Counted from the first letter of the stretch, positions 26,210 to 34,915 are shown. The stretch: 64,000 nt of DNA from an uncultured Eubacteriales bacterium (GCA_900542465.1 UQNS01000002.1:124001-188000), one strand, 5' to 3'. Notes: generated by a model not told the origin, from the letters alone. Program-made: numbers and translations.

Positions 26210-27583
26210 ATGAGCAAAAATATTCCATATAAAATATATCTGGAGGAAGATGAGATCCCAACAAGCTGGTACAACCTTCGGGCGGATATGATAAACAAGC
26301 CGAAACCATTACTTAATCCGGCAACACTTAAGCCTCTCTCATTTGAAGAGATGCAACCGATATTCTGCGACGAGCTTATTAAACAGGAATTGGATGATAC
26401 CACAAGGGAGATCCCTATTCCAACAGCAATACAGGATTTTTACCGCATGTATCGTCCATCACCTCTTATCCATGCGGAATTTTTGGAAAAAGCTCTTGGG
26501 ACTCCTGCCAAGATATATTATAAATTTGAAGGTTCTAATACATCCGGAAGTCACAAGCTTAATTCAGCTATCGCTCAGGCTTACTATGCCAAGGAACAGG
26601 GGCTGAAAGGCGTTACGACTGAAACGGGTGCGGGACAGTGGGGAACTGCGCTTTCTATGGCATCAGCATTTTTTGGAATAGACTGTAAGGTGTTCATGGT
26701 AAAGGTCTCATATGAGCAGAAACCTTTCAGACGTGAAGTAATGCGCACATATGGAGCAAGTGTTACTCCGTCTCCATCTTTCGAAACGGAGATAGGAAAA
26801 AAGATAAATGCAGAAAATCCGGGAACAACGGGTTCACTTGGATGTGCTATTTCTGAAGCTGTAGAAGTTGCGACCAAAACAGAAGGTTACCGATATGTTC
26901 TTGGAAGCGTGCTTAATCAGGTGGTTCTCCATCAATCAGTAATAGGCGTGGAAACTATGACAGCCTGTAAAAAATATGACATAAAACCGGATATAATTAT
27001 CGGATGTGCGGGTGGAGGTTCCAATGTAGGAGGTCTTATCGCGCCTTTCGTAGGTGAAAAACTCAGAGGAGAATCGGATTACAGAATAATCGCAGTAGAA
27101 CCGGCATCTTGTCCAAGTCTTACAAGAGGAAAGTTTGCATATGATTTTGCTGATCTTGGAATGGTGTGCCCAATGGCAAAAATGTATACTTTGGGTCATG
27201 GATTTATTCCTTCACCATCACATGCGGGAGGTCTCAGATATCATGGTATGAGCCCGATCATATCACAGCTTTATGCGGATAAGCTTATTGAAGCTGTTTC
27301 GGTAGACCAGAGATCTGTTTTTGAAGCAGCAACTCTTTTTGCAAGAACAGAGGGTATCCTTCCCGCACCGGAGTCAGGACACGCTATAAGAACAGCAATA
27401 GATGAGGCTCTCAAATGTAAGGAGAACGGAGAAGAGAAAACTATCGTATTTGGTCTTACCGGCACAGGATATTTTGATATGCTGGCATATGAAAAGTACA
27501 ATGATAATAAGATGACAGGTGAAATACCGTCAGATGAAGATCTTGCAAAAGGGTTTGCGGGAATTCCTGATATAGAGCAGTAA
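26210..27583 (+). CDS. trpB2: TrpB2-type tryptophan synthase beta-like PLP enzyme
   Basis: A 457-residue fold-type II PLP enzyme. The PLP lysine is in SGSHKLNSAIAQAYYAKEQG, TETGAGQWGTALSMAS follows, and the phosphate-binding Gly-rich loop is GCAGGGSNVGG. The length, the long N-terminal extension (SWYNLRADM...) and the insert around NPGTTGSLGCAISEAVE mark it as the TrpB2 branch, which works without TrpA and joins serine with indole. No trpA or other trp gene is nearby, so indole salvage is more likely than full tryptophan synthesis. It heads an operon: the next start is 15 bp after its stop. Confidence 0.9.
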   Translation: MSKNIPYKIYLEEDEIPTSWYNLRADMINKPKPLLNPATLKPLSFEEMQPIFCDELIKQELDDTTREIPIPTAIQDFYRMYRPSPLIHAEFLEKALGTPAKIYYKFEGSNTSGSHKLNSAIAQAYYAKEQGLKGVTTETGAGQWGTALSMASAFFGIDCKVFMVKVSYEQKPFRREVMRTYGASVTPSPSFETEIGKKINAENPGTTGSLGCAISEAVEVATKTEGYRYVLGSVLNQVVLHQSVIGVETMTACKKYDIKPDIIIGCAGGGSNVGGLIAPFVGEKLRGESDYRIIAVEPASCPSLTRGKFAYDFADLGMVCPMAKMYTLGHGFIPSPSHAGGLRYHGMSPIISQLYADKLIEAVSVDQRSVFEAATLFARTEGILPAPESGHAIRTAIDEALKCKENGEEKTIVFGLTGTGYFDMLAYEKYNDNKMTGEIPSDEDLAKGFAGIPDIEQ

Positions 27584-27598
27584 TAAAGGAACAAAAAT

Positions 27599-28477
27599 AT
27601 GAGTGTAAAAGAAAAAAAAGAGGATGAGATAAGAAAAAAGGCTGGATTTGTCCCTGAATATTCAGATTTTTACTTTAAAAGAAAAAATGGATCGATGCTT
27701 TGGTATGCGATTTTTTCATTGTTCGCATTATTTGTGCTTAATATCATCCTGCGCGGCTTATTATTGATAAGTTCAGATTTCTTTGACATGTTTATTCTGT
27801 TTATCTTTGTTATCATCGGCTGGGGTGTCTATCATTTCATAAAAAAAGCTGTTATGAAGTCCAGAAAACATAAGGGGACATTTCTAGAGGATACGGGAAC
27901 GGTCAGAAAGTTATCAGGTAGAAGGGAGATCAGGATACCATATATCGAATGGAAACAAGCTTTTCAGACTGGAAACTTCAGATTTAATAAGGAATGTTAT
28001 GAGTTTAACTGTAAAGGAGAGATCCTGAGATTCTACTATGAAGTAGGGGATTCCAAAGCTCAGAAACACATACAGGAATGTTATAAGACATTTGGTGAAA
28101 AAATAGGAGAGGAACTGCCGCCTCTTACATCAGCAGAAATTGGATTGTTTGACCGAAAGTATTTTTATAAAAAGAAGTATAGAAGTATCTTCTTAACCTG
28201 GGCAGTGATCTATGGAATTGCATTTGCAATTTTAGCAAGTGATGAGAAAGCAAGACTTATCGGAGGTATAATTCTGGGACTTATCAATGGTGTTATATTT
28301 TATAATATACTGGCTACATCCCAGTTATATTATAAAAATGCGTCCAAGCTGAACACTGCTTTTAAGAAGTATAATAAGGGCTATATTGCATTTAAATGGG
28401 GAGGGTGGATAGTCGGTGTCATTGCGATCGTGCTTATGTACCTGGCTAACTATGGAATGCTTAGAACTATTTTATAG
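27599..28477 (+). CDS. Membrane protein of unknown function, YcxB-like layout
   Basis: I do not recognise this 292-residue protein as a named family. Two hydrophobic segments lie at about residues 35-55 and 60-82. A soluble middle of about 100 residues (including IPYIEWKQAFQTGNFRFNKE) has the alternating pattern of a small PH-like domain, as in YcxB-type proteins. Two further hydrophobic segments lie near 198-240 and a last one at about 263-285. The ends are strongly charged. It lies 15 bp after trpB2 and 11 bp before the radical SAM gene, so it may belong with the radical SAM / Cys-Ala protein pair. A role as membrane partner of that pair is inference. Confidence 0.55.
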   Translation: MSVKEKKEDEIRKKAGFVPEYSDFYFKRKNGSMLWYAIFSLFALFVLNIILRGLLLISSDFFDMFILFIFVIIGWGVYHFIKKAVMKSRKHKGTFLEDTGTVRKLSGRREIRIPYIEWKQAFQTGNFRFNKECYEFNCKGEILRFYYEVGDSKAQKHIQECYKTFGEKIGEELPPLTSAEIGLFDRKYFYKKKYRSIFLTWAVIYGIAFAILASDEKARLIGGIILGLINGVIFYNILATSQLYYKNASKLNTAFKKYNKGYIAFKWGGWIVGVIAIVLMYLANYGMLRTIL

Positions 28478-28488
28478 AAGGATGAGAA

Positions 28489-29841
28489 ATGCTCAAGGAA
28501 AAATTTTACGAATTGAATAACTGGAAAGGTGTTGTGCATACAACACTTAATCCAAATGGTCCCGGTGCGATGAGGATCCATCTTATACCACCTAAATTTT
28601 CCTGGTTTAAGATAGTTCCGTCTGTAGTTATTTTAAATGGACAGGATGTGCTGCCTATCAATGAGTCATGGTCCATACTGCTTACCGAACTGATAAAACA
28701 GATCAACAGGTATGAGCAGAAAGCTGTGACACAGGAAGACATGGATTGTATTATGCAGGATACTTTCCATAATGTAAGAAAGGTATATTCAAATGTAGAT
28801 GATGACCAGCTGCGAAACGATATAAATGTTATCATGGATGTGTTCGACGATATTGCCAGAGGACGGAAACCGGATTATGACATCGGGCTCTTCAGTCTTG
28901 CTGATTATTCGCCTAATATGACAGCTCCTCACAGAATGGATCTTATGGTTTCAGCAATGACAAAAGAAGGGAACTGGCACTGTAACCAAAGATGCCTGCA
29001 TTGCTATGCGGCAGGGCAGGATTTTGCAGAGACCAGAGAACTGACCACGCGCCAGTGGAAGACTGTTATTGATAAATGCAGGGACAGCAGTATCCCTCAG
29101 CTTACCTTTACCGGCGGAGAACCTACTATGAGGGAGGATATTGTTGAACTTATTGCGTATTCAAGATGGTTCGTCACAAGGCTGAATACAAATGGAGTCC
29201 TGCTTACTAAAGAACTTGCAAAGAAATTATATGATGCTGAGCTTGACAGCGTTCAGGTGACTCTGTATTCTCACAGGCCTGAGGTGCACAATGCCCTGGT
29301 TGGAGCCGATAATTTCAATAAAACGATAGAAGGTATCAAAAATGCTCTTGAAGCCGGAATCAATTTAAGTGTTAATACGCCGCTGTGTTCAGCGAATACA
29401 GATTACGATGATATGCTTAAATTTCTTCATGAAATGGGTGTTGAGTACGTTACATGTTCCGGACTTATCGTGACCGGAAACGCGACCAGTTCAGGTTCCA
29501 GAGAGACACAGCTTAGCAATGATGAAATATATGAGGTCGTAAAAAAAGCATCCAGGTATGCCTTTTTCAATGATATGGAGATGGATTTTACATCGCCTGG
29601 CTGGATAGAACCGGAAAAATTAAGTGAACTTGGAATCATTGCACCATCGTGCGGAGCCTGTCTCAGTAATATGGCAATCGCTCCGGATGGGAATGTTATG
29701 CCATGTCAATCCTGGCTTTCTGACAGATCTCTTGGTAATATACTTACTTCCCGATGGAAGAATATATGGGAGAGCAGTGAATGCAGAAGGATCAGAAATG
29801 AATCAGCTAAAATGGAATGCGTATGCCCGCTTAGAAGTTAG
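28489..29841 (+). CDS. Radical SAM/SPASM enzyme with N-terminal PqqD-like region
   Basis: A 450-residue enzyme. The radical SAM motif C165-NQR-C169-LH-C172 is CxxxCxxC and should bind the SAM-cleaving [4Fe-4S] cluster; TGGEP follows at about 209-213. The C-terminal SPASM-like region has six Cys (388, 391, 406, 432, 444, 446) for one or more auxiliary clusters, in the style of peptide-modifying enzymes. Residues 1-150 look like a PqqD/RiPP-recognition fold (FSWFKIVPSVVILNGQDVLPIN, then a helical part) and could bind a substrate protein. The next gene, 9 bp downstream, encodes a membrane protein with a Cys-Ala repeat tail, the obvious candidate substrate. The reaction is unknown; thioether formation on Cys is one possibility. 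Confidence 0.85.
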   Translation: MLKEKFYELNNWKGVVHTTLNPNGPGAMRIHLIPPKFSWFKIVPSVVILNGQDVLPINESWSILLTELIKQINRYEQKAVTQEDMDCIMQDTFHNVRKVYSNVDDDQLRNDINVIMDVFDDIARGRKPDYDIGLFSLADYSPNMTAPHRMDLMVSAMTKEGNWHCNQRCLHCYAAGQDFAETRELTTRQWKTVIDKCRDSSIPQLTFTGGEPTMREDIVELIAYSRWFVTRLNTNGVLLTKELAKKLYDAELDSVQVTLYSHRPEVHNALVGADNFNKTIEGIKNALEAGINLSVNTPLCSANTDYDDMLKFLHEMGVEYVTCSGLIVTGNATSSGSRETQLSNDEIYEVVKKASRYAFFNDMEMDFTSPGWIEPEKLSELGIIAPSCGACLSNMAIAPDGNVMPCQSWLSDRSLGNILTSRWKNIWESSECRRIRNESAKMECVCPLRS

Positions 29842-29850
29842 GAAAATACA

Positions 29851-30819
29851 GTGAAAAAGATAAAAAATATTATTTTATTAGTAGCCTGTGTTTTAGGATT
29901 TATGATAATTGAACCTAAAACCAATGCAGTGGCATCATATAAAAATGATCTGGATGTGATCGATAAGTATGAGATCCATGCACATATGGAAGATGACGGT
30001 TCAGTCAGACTTAAGTATGACATAAAATGGACGGTCCTTGATGATGTCAGAGAAGGCCCGCTTGAATGGGTAAAAATAGGTATACCCAATAAGCATGTTT
30101 CGGAGATCACCAAGCTTTCGGATAATATAAAAAAGATCCGTTACTATAAGGACAGTGGTGATTATGTAAGATTAGATCTGAACAGAAAATATTATAAGGG
30201 AGAAACGATAAATTTCAGTTTTTCGATACGATCATATAATATTTACGAAATAGGATCTGATGGTGTAAAATATGACTTCATACCGGGATGGTTTCCCGAC
30301 ACCATGGTAACTGACTATGGCTTTTACTGGGAGAAGGACAAGTCTATATCGGCAAAGGGATATAATGATGAAGATTCCAGGTATTATATCTGGAGAGGAA
30401 GTCTTGATCACAATGATAAGGTGAAAATAAGTGTATTATATCCTAATTCTGCGTATAACTTTGTGGATGGATCCAAGATAAATGCCTATTCCATATATGA
30501 CAATGGCGTGAGATTTGGAGTTTTCGGAATTCCTGCTATAATCCTTGGTATTGTTATGCTTAATTTCAAGAAGCTGGGGAAAAAGGATTCCTATACTGAA
30601 CATTCAGGAATGGGGGCAGTTTATTTCGTGAATACAAGTTCCGGAGGCGGATACCGCGGTGGCGGATGCGCCTGCGCTTGTGCGTGCGCCTGTGCCTGTG
30701 CCGGAGGCGGAAGGGCAGGCTGCTCAAGAAAAGATTTTTACGGAACAAAAGTTACTACGTATCAGATAAGAAAGGCTCTTTACCCGGATGCAAAAGATAA
30801 GAAAGATACAGATATTTAA
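29851..30819 (+). CDS. DUF2207-like membrane protein with a (Cys-Ala)6 cytoplasmic tail
   Basis: A 322-residue protein starting with GTG. It has an N-terminal signal peptide (about 1-27), an extracellular beta-rich region (about 30-215; DDGSVRLKYDIKWTVLDD resembles DUF2207-type domains), one membrane helix (about 220-238) and a tail of about 80 residues. The tail is Gly-rich and holds six uninterrupted Cys-Ala dipeptides (273-284) between GGG blocks, then one more Cys at 291 and RKDFYG. If the signal is cleaved, this tail faces the cytoplasm. Cys is encoded by TGC and TGT, and Ala by GCC, GCT and GCG, so this is a selected protein repeat rather than a DNA slippage tract. DUF2207 proteins normally end in Gly/Ser-rich tails. 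A radical SAM/SPASM gene directly precedes it. Function unknown. Confidence 0.8.
   Translation: MKKIKNIILLVACVLGFMIIEPKTNAVASYKNDLDVIDKYEIHAHMEDDGSVRLKYDIKWTVLDDVREGPLEWVKIGIPNKHVSEITKLSDNIKKIRYYKDSGDYVRLDLNRKYYKGETINFSFSIRSYNIYEIGSDGVKYDFIPGWFPDTMVTDYGFYWEKDKSISAKGYNDEDSRYYIWRGSLDHNDKVKISVLYPNSAYNFVDGSKINAYSIYDNGVRFGVFGIPAIILGIVMLNFKKLGKKDSYTEHSGMGAVYFVNTSSGGGYRGGGCACACACACACAGGGRAGCSRKDFYGTKVTTYQIRKALYPDAKDKKDTDI
30667..30702 (+). repeat. Coding repeat for six Cys-Ala dipeptides
   Basis: Twelve codons alternate Cys and Ala. Three Cys codons are TGC and three TGT; the Ala codons are four GCC, one GCT and one GCG. The flanks code for GGG on both sides. Confidence 0.95.
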
Positions 30820-30847
30820 AATTTAGAAAGAGGATATTGACAGATCG

Positions 30848-32254
30848 ATGAAAGCGGCAGTACACAACCTGGGCTGTAAGACAAATGCATATGAAGCGGA
30901 AGCAATGGAGGAGTCTCTGAAAAGATCCGGATACGAGATAGTTGAGTTTGATAAAGAGACACCGGCAGATATCTATGTTATCAATACGTGTTCTGTCACT
31001 AATATTGCTGACAGAAAATCAAGACAGATGCTTCATAGGGCTAAGACAATGAATCCAAATGCGGTAGTTGTAGCTGTCGGATGCTTCGTTCAAGCCAATG
31101 CCGAAAAGGTAATAGAAAATGAACCTATAGACATTTGTCTTGGCACTAATAATAAACATATGCTGGTAGAGTGCATAAAAAGGTTTCTAGATAAGAGAGA
31201 ACCTATCGTGGAAATAACTGATATCAGCAGATCAGCTAACTATGAGAGTCTGGAAGAGACAAGTCTTCCACGTCATACCAGAGCTTATATAAAGATCCAG
31301 GACGGATGTGACCAGTTTTGTACATATTGCATTATTCCATATGCCAGAGGCCGTATCAGAAGCAGAACTATTAAGGATATATTATCCGAAGCGGGGAGGC
31401 TGGCCGGAGAGGGTATCAAGGAGATAGTTCTGACAGGTATCAATATGTCTTCGTATGGGGCAGACTTCAGAAGAGAGGCTCTTAAAAGGGCTTTATCCGA
31501 AGGGGAAGAGACCTGTATATCCGAAATTCCGGATATTGGTGATGTAATATCAGCTTTACAGAGAGTCGAAGGAATAGAAAGGATCAGGATCTCATCGGTA
31601 GATCCCCAGATGATCACGGATGAATTTCTTCACAAGATAGAGGGGGCAGATAAACTCTGTCCTCATTTCCATTTGTCTCTTCAGAGTGGCTGTGATACCG
31701 TACTGAAGAGGATGAACAGAGGATATACAGCTTCGGAATATATGGATAAATGTAAAAAACTCAGAGAATATTTCGATGATCCATCTTTTACTACCGATGT
31801 TATCGCAGGTTTTCCGGGAGAAACTCAGGAAGAATTTGATTCTACACTAAACTTTATAAAAGAAGTGGATTTTCTGGATATGCACATCTTCCAGTTTTCG
31901 CCCAGACAGGGAACGCCGGCAGCGGTTATGGAGGACCAGATTGAGCCCAGAGTTAAACAGTTGAGATCTGCTGTACTTATAAAAGCGGCGCAGGATATGA
32001 CGGAAAGAAATCTTGAGAGGCTTATAGGGAAAAAAGAAAAGGTTCTTGTGGAAGAGAAGACAGAAATATCTGAAAGATCTTTCTGGGTAGGTCATACGAC
32101 AAGGTATGTAAGGGTATGTATTCCTTATGAAGCCGGGAATGATGATATGACAGATAAAATTGTAGAAGTAGAGATAAAAGGACTTATGGAAGATAAGCGT
32201 TCTCTTTATGGAAGGCAGGTATATGCTTATTCCGCAGGACAGGAGCAGGTATGA
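30848..32254 (+). CDS. mtaB: tRNA t6A37 methylthiotransferase MtaB
   Basis: A 468-residue radical SAM enzyme that converts t6A37 to ms2t6A37 in tRNAs reading ANN codons. The N-terminal UPF0004 domain carries three cluster cysteines (NLGCKTNAYEAEAM, INTCSVTNIADRKSRQ, VGCFVQ). The radical SAM motif is DGCDQFCTYCIIPYARGRIRSR. A C-terminal TRAM-like domain starts near residue 385. The NLGCKTN / CSVTNIADRKSRQ wording separates MtaB (YqeV) from MiaB. It follows the Cys-Ala protein by 28 bp and overlaps hisH by 4 bp, so it is probably in the same long transcript. Confidence 0.93.
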   Translation: MKAAVHNLGCKTNAYEAEAMEESLKRSGYEIVEFDKETPADIYVINTCSVTNIADRKSRQMLHRAKTMNPNAVVVAVGCFVQANAEKVIENEPIDICLGTNNKHMLVECIKRFLDKREPIVEITDISRSANYESLEETSLPRHTRAYIKIQDGCDQFCTYCIIPYARGRIRSRTIKDILSEAGRLAGEGIKEIVLTGINMSSYGADFRREALKRALSEGEETCISEIPDIGDVISALQRVEGIERIRISSVDPQMITDEFLHKIEGADKLCPHFHLSLQSGCDTVLKRMNRGYTASEYMDKCKKLREYFDDPSFTTDVIAGFPGETQEEFDSTLNFIKEVDFLDMHIFQFSPRQGTPAAVMEDQIEPRVKQLRSAVLIKAAQDMTERNLERLIGKKEKVLVEEKTEISERSFWVGHTTRYVRVCIPYEAGNDDMTDKIVEVEIKGLMEDKRSLYGRQVYAYSAGQEQV

Positions 32255-32865
32255 TAGCAATTATTGATTATGATGCAGGTAATATAAAAAGCGTGCAAAA
32301 CGCTCTTGAACGTTTAGGCGAGAAGGTGGTTTTGACAAGAAAAAAAGAGGAGCTGTTTAAGGCTGATAAGATCATACTTCCGGGAGTTGGCGCATTTGGT
32401 CAGGCAATAGATAATCTGAATAAGTATGATCTGCCGGGGATCATAAAAGAGTTGGCGGATGCGGGGAAACCTCTTCTGGGCATATGTCTTGGGCTTCAGC
32501 TACTTCTTGGATCAAGCGAAGAAAGTCCGGGGGTCAAAGGTCTTGATATCATAAAGGGGCATGTCTTTAAAATGCCGCCTAAAGATGATCTAAAAATTCC
32601 CCATATGGGCTGGAATTCACTTGATATCACAGATAGAGGCAGAGCAGGGAGATTGCTGAATGGGCTTGAAAAGGAACCTTATGTATACTTCGTCCATTCC
32701 TATTTTGCCAGATTAGATGACCGGAGTCAGGTGGCTGCAAAGTGTACCTATACATGTGAGATGGATGTAGTGATCGAAGCCGGAAATGTGTTTGCCACTC
32801 AGTTTCATCCTGAAAAATCCAGTTCGATCGGATTTAAGATATTAAAAAACTTTCTTGACCTGTAA
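32251..32865 (+). CDS. hisH: Imidazole glycerol phosphate synthase, glutaminase subunit HisH
   Basis: A 204-residue class I glutamine amidotransferase that supplies ammonia to HisF. The nucleophile elbow PLLGICLGLQLLLGSSEE holds the catalytic Cys, FATQFHPEKSS holds the His-x-Glu pair, and the N-terminal IDYDAGNIKSVQNAL and LPGVGAFGQA are typical. It overlaps mtaB by 4 bp, and hisF begins 12 bp later. These two his genes are 18 kb away from the main his operon. Confidence 0.95.
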   Translation: MIAIIDYDAGNIKSVQNALERLGEKVVLTRKKEELFKADKIILPGVGAFGQAIDNLNKYDLPGIIKELADAGKPLLGICLGLQLLLGSSEESPGVKGLDIIKGHVFKMPPKDDLKIPHMGWNSLDITDRGRAGRLLNGLEKEPYVYFVHSYFARLDDRSQVAAKCTYTCEMDVVIEAGNVFATQFHPEKSSSIGFKILKNFLDL

Positions 32866-32877
32866 TGGGAGGTTTAA

Positions 32878-33648
32878 ATGCATACAAAACGTATAATACC
32901 TTGTCTTGACTGCAAGGACGGAAGAGTAGTGAAGGGAACTTCATTTGTTGATCTTAAGGATGCCGGAGATCCGGTAGAAGTTGCCAGGAATTATGATGCA
33001 GAGGGAGCTGATGAGTTGGTCCTCCTTGATATTACGGCAACTAAAGATGACAGAAACACGACCCTGGATCTGGTGAGAAAGGTAGCTGCTCAGGTATTTA
33101 TTCCGTTTACCGTTGGCGGGGGTATCAGAAGCATCGATGATTTTAAGATCCTGCTAAGAGAAGGTGCTGACAAGATCTCGATCAATTCTGCAGCGATTCT
33201 GGATCCGGAGCTGATAAGAGAGGCGGCAGATAAATTCGGGTCCCAGTGTGTAGTCGTAGCGATAGATGCTAAAAGAAGAAATGATGGCACGGGATGGAAT
33301 GTATACAGGTCTGGAGGTACCATCGATACAGGTCTGGATGCGCTGGAATGGGCGAAGAAGGCTTCTAATCTGGGCGCCGGAGAGATACTTCTTACAAGTA
33401 TGGATGAAGACGGTCAGAAGCGGGGTTATGACATTCCTCTGACCAGGGCTGTTTCAGAAGCTCTTCCCATACCGGTAATTGCCTCAGGCGGAGCCGGGAA
33501 AAAAGAAGATTTTCTTGAAGCATTTAGAGAGGGAGGAGCTGATGCTGCGCTTGCGGCTTCACTTTTCCATTATAAAGAACTGTCTATTCCTGAGTTAAAG
33601 GATTATCTCAGTGAAAATGGAATTTCCGTCAGAAAAAGGGATATGTAA
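32878..33648 (+). CDS. hisF: Imidazole glycerol phosphate synthase, cyclase subunit HisF
   Basis: A 256-residue (beta-alpha)8 barrel that turns PRFAR plus ammonia into imidazole glycerol phosphate and AICAR. Both catalytic aspartates are visible: IIPCLDCKDGRVVKG and VVAIDAKRR. The phosphate loops are VGGGIRS and ASGGAGKKED. It pairs with hisH and is followed one base later by ung. This intact HisF shows that the degenerate HisF-like part of the hisIE product is not needed for cyclase activity. Confidence 0.96.
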   Translation: MHTKRIIPCLDCKDGRVVKGTSFVDLKDAGDPVEVARNYDAEGADELVLLDITATKDDRNTTLDLVRKVAAQVFIPFTVGGGIRSIDDFKILLREGADKISINSAAILDPELIREAADKFGSQCVVVAIDAKRRNDGTGWNVYRSGGTIDTGLDALEWAKKASNLGAGEILLTSMDEDGQKRGYDIPLTRAVSEALPIPVIASGGAGKKEDFLEAFREGGADAALAASLFHYKELSIPELKDYLSENGISVRKRDM

Positions 33649-33649
33649 A

Positions 33650-34324
33650 ATGTCACAGATAAATAATGATTGGCTGGAAGCCTTAAAGGGCGAGTTTAAA
33701 AAACCTTATTATAATGAACTTTATAATAAGGTCATAGAAGAATATAAAACAAGAATAATCTTCCCTCCCGCAGACGATATTTTTTCAGCGTTTCATCTGA
33801 CGCCTTTAAAGGACGTGAAAGTTGTTATATTAGGTCAGGACCCATACCACAATAAGGGTCAGGCACATGGACTTTCATTTTCTGTAAGACAGGGGATCGA
33901 AATACCGCCTTCACTCGTAAATATTTACAAAGAATTACATGATGACCTTGGGTGTACTATACCTAACAACGGAGATCTTACTAAATGGGCACAACAGGGA
34001 GTATTGCTCCTGAATACAGTTCTTACGGTAAGGGCTCATGAGGCTAATTCACACAGAGGAATAGGCTGGGAAGAATTTACAGATGCGGCGATCATGGCCT
34101 TAAATGGTCAGGCCAGACCGATAGTTTTTCTTTTATGGGGGTCACCGGCTCAAAAAAAGAAAACTTTGTTGAACAACCCTGACCATCTCATACTTACAGC
34201 CCCTCATCCAAGCCCGTTATCAGCATACAGAGGATTCTTCGGGTGCAGGCATTTTTCAAAAGCAAATGAGTTTTTAAAAGAACATGGTTTAGAGCCGATA
34301 GATTGGCAGATAGAAAATATTTAA
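33650..34324 (+). CDS. ung: Uracil-DNA glycosylase, family 1
   Basis: A 224-residue base-excision repair enzyme that removes uracil from DNA. The water-activating loop LGQDPYHNKGQAHGLSFSV, the LLLNTVLTVRAHEANSH block and the minor-groove loop HPSPLSAYRGFFGCRHF are all intact. The ATG at 33650 directly follows the hisF stop; an in-frame ATG at 33611 lies inside hisF and would add 13 unrelated residues. The RBS (AAAAAGGG) is inside hisF. Confidence 0.96.
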   Translation: MSQINNDWLEALKGEFKKPYYNELYNKVIEEYKTRIIFPPADDIFSAFHLTPLKDVKVVILGQDPYHNKGQAHGLSFSVRQGIEIPPSLVNIYKELHDDLGCTIPNNGDLTKWAQQGVLLLNTVLTVRAHEANSHRGIGWEEFTDAAIMALNGQARPIVFLLWGSPAQKKKTLLNNPDHLILTAPHPSPLSAYRGFFGCRHFSKANEFLKEHGLEPIDWQIENI

Positions 34325-34342
34325 AGGAGTTTGGGGAAAATA

Positions 34343-34876
34343 ATGAATATTACCGTTTATTGTGGGTCGAAGACCGGAAATGATCCGGAATTTTCAAAAG
34401 TTGCGATCGAGCTGGGAGAGTGGATAGGTAAAGACGGACATAGCCTTGTATATGGAGGTTCGGATGTGGGACTCATGGGTATAGTTGCCAACACAGCTAT
34501 GGAGAATGGGGCAAGGGCTATAGGAGTATTTCCGAATAGTCTTGCAGGACGAGAGGATCCGCATCCCTCACTTAGTGAAATGATCATCGTAGACAGTATT
34601 GATGACAGAAAAGAAAAAATGATGGAACTGGGAGATGTATTCATTGCGCTTCCGGGAGGTCCGGGAACCCTGGAAGAGATCTCACAGGTGATTTCTCTTG
34701 CCAGAGTCGAACAGCTTTCAGGTAAATGCATAGTATTTAATGTTGACGGTTATTATGATTGTCTGCTCAGTCTTTTCGATGATATGGAGAGCCAGGAATT
34801 TATATCTGAGTATGAGAGAAATAAAGTTAAATTTGTCAATACCATGGATGAATTAAAAAGATTTTTATCAGAATAA
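34343..34876 (+). CDS. LOG-family (TIGR00730) nucleotide phosphoribohydrolase-like protein
   Basis: A 177-residue Rossmann-fold protein with the diagnostic PGGPGTLEEI motif (PGGxGTxxE) and the N-terminal VYCGSKTGNDPEFSKVA and VYGGSDVGLMG blocks. Family members release ribose 5-phosphate from nucleoside monophosphates, such as cytokinin nucleotides in plants. The substrate in this bacterium is unknown. The ATG at 34343 is preceded by AAAGGAG and GGGG; an in-frame TTG at 34331 is possible. It follows ung by 18 bp and is the last gene of the trpB2 operon. Confidence 0.85.
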   Translation: MNITVYCGSKTGNDPEFSKVAIELGEWIGKDGHSLVYGGSDVGLMGIVANTAMENGARAIGVFPNSLAGREDPHPSLSEMIIVDSIDDRKEKMMELGDVFIALPGGPGTLEEISQVISLARVEQLSGKCIVFNVDGYYDCLLSLFDDMESQEFISEYERNKVKFVNTMDELKRFLSE

Positions 34877-34886
34877 TATATTTTGC

Positions 34887-34915
34887 TTTACTATCTGAGG
34901 GTCAATCTTTATAAT
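34887..34915 (+). promoter_or_regulatory. Candidate promoter of the NhaC-type antiporter
   Basis: TTTACT (34887-34892) and a perfect TATAAT (34910-34915) are 17 bp apart, about 80 bp before the coding region. Confidence 0.55.

Noticed and set aside
26210..27583. Part of a tryptophan operon
   Set aside because: No other trp gene is nearby and the sequence is the TrpA-independent TrpB2 type.
30667..30702. Cys-Ala stretch as a frameshift or sequencing artefact
   Set aside because: The frame is open before and after it, codons are mixed, and sensible protein sequence continues for 38 residues to the stop.
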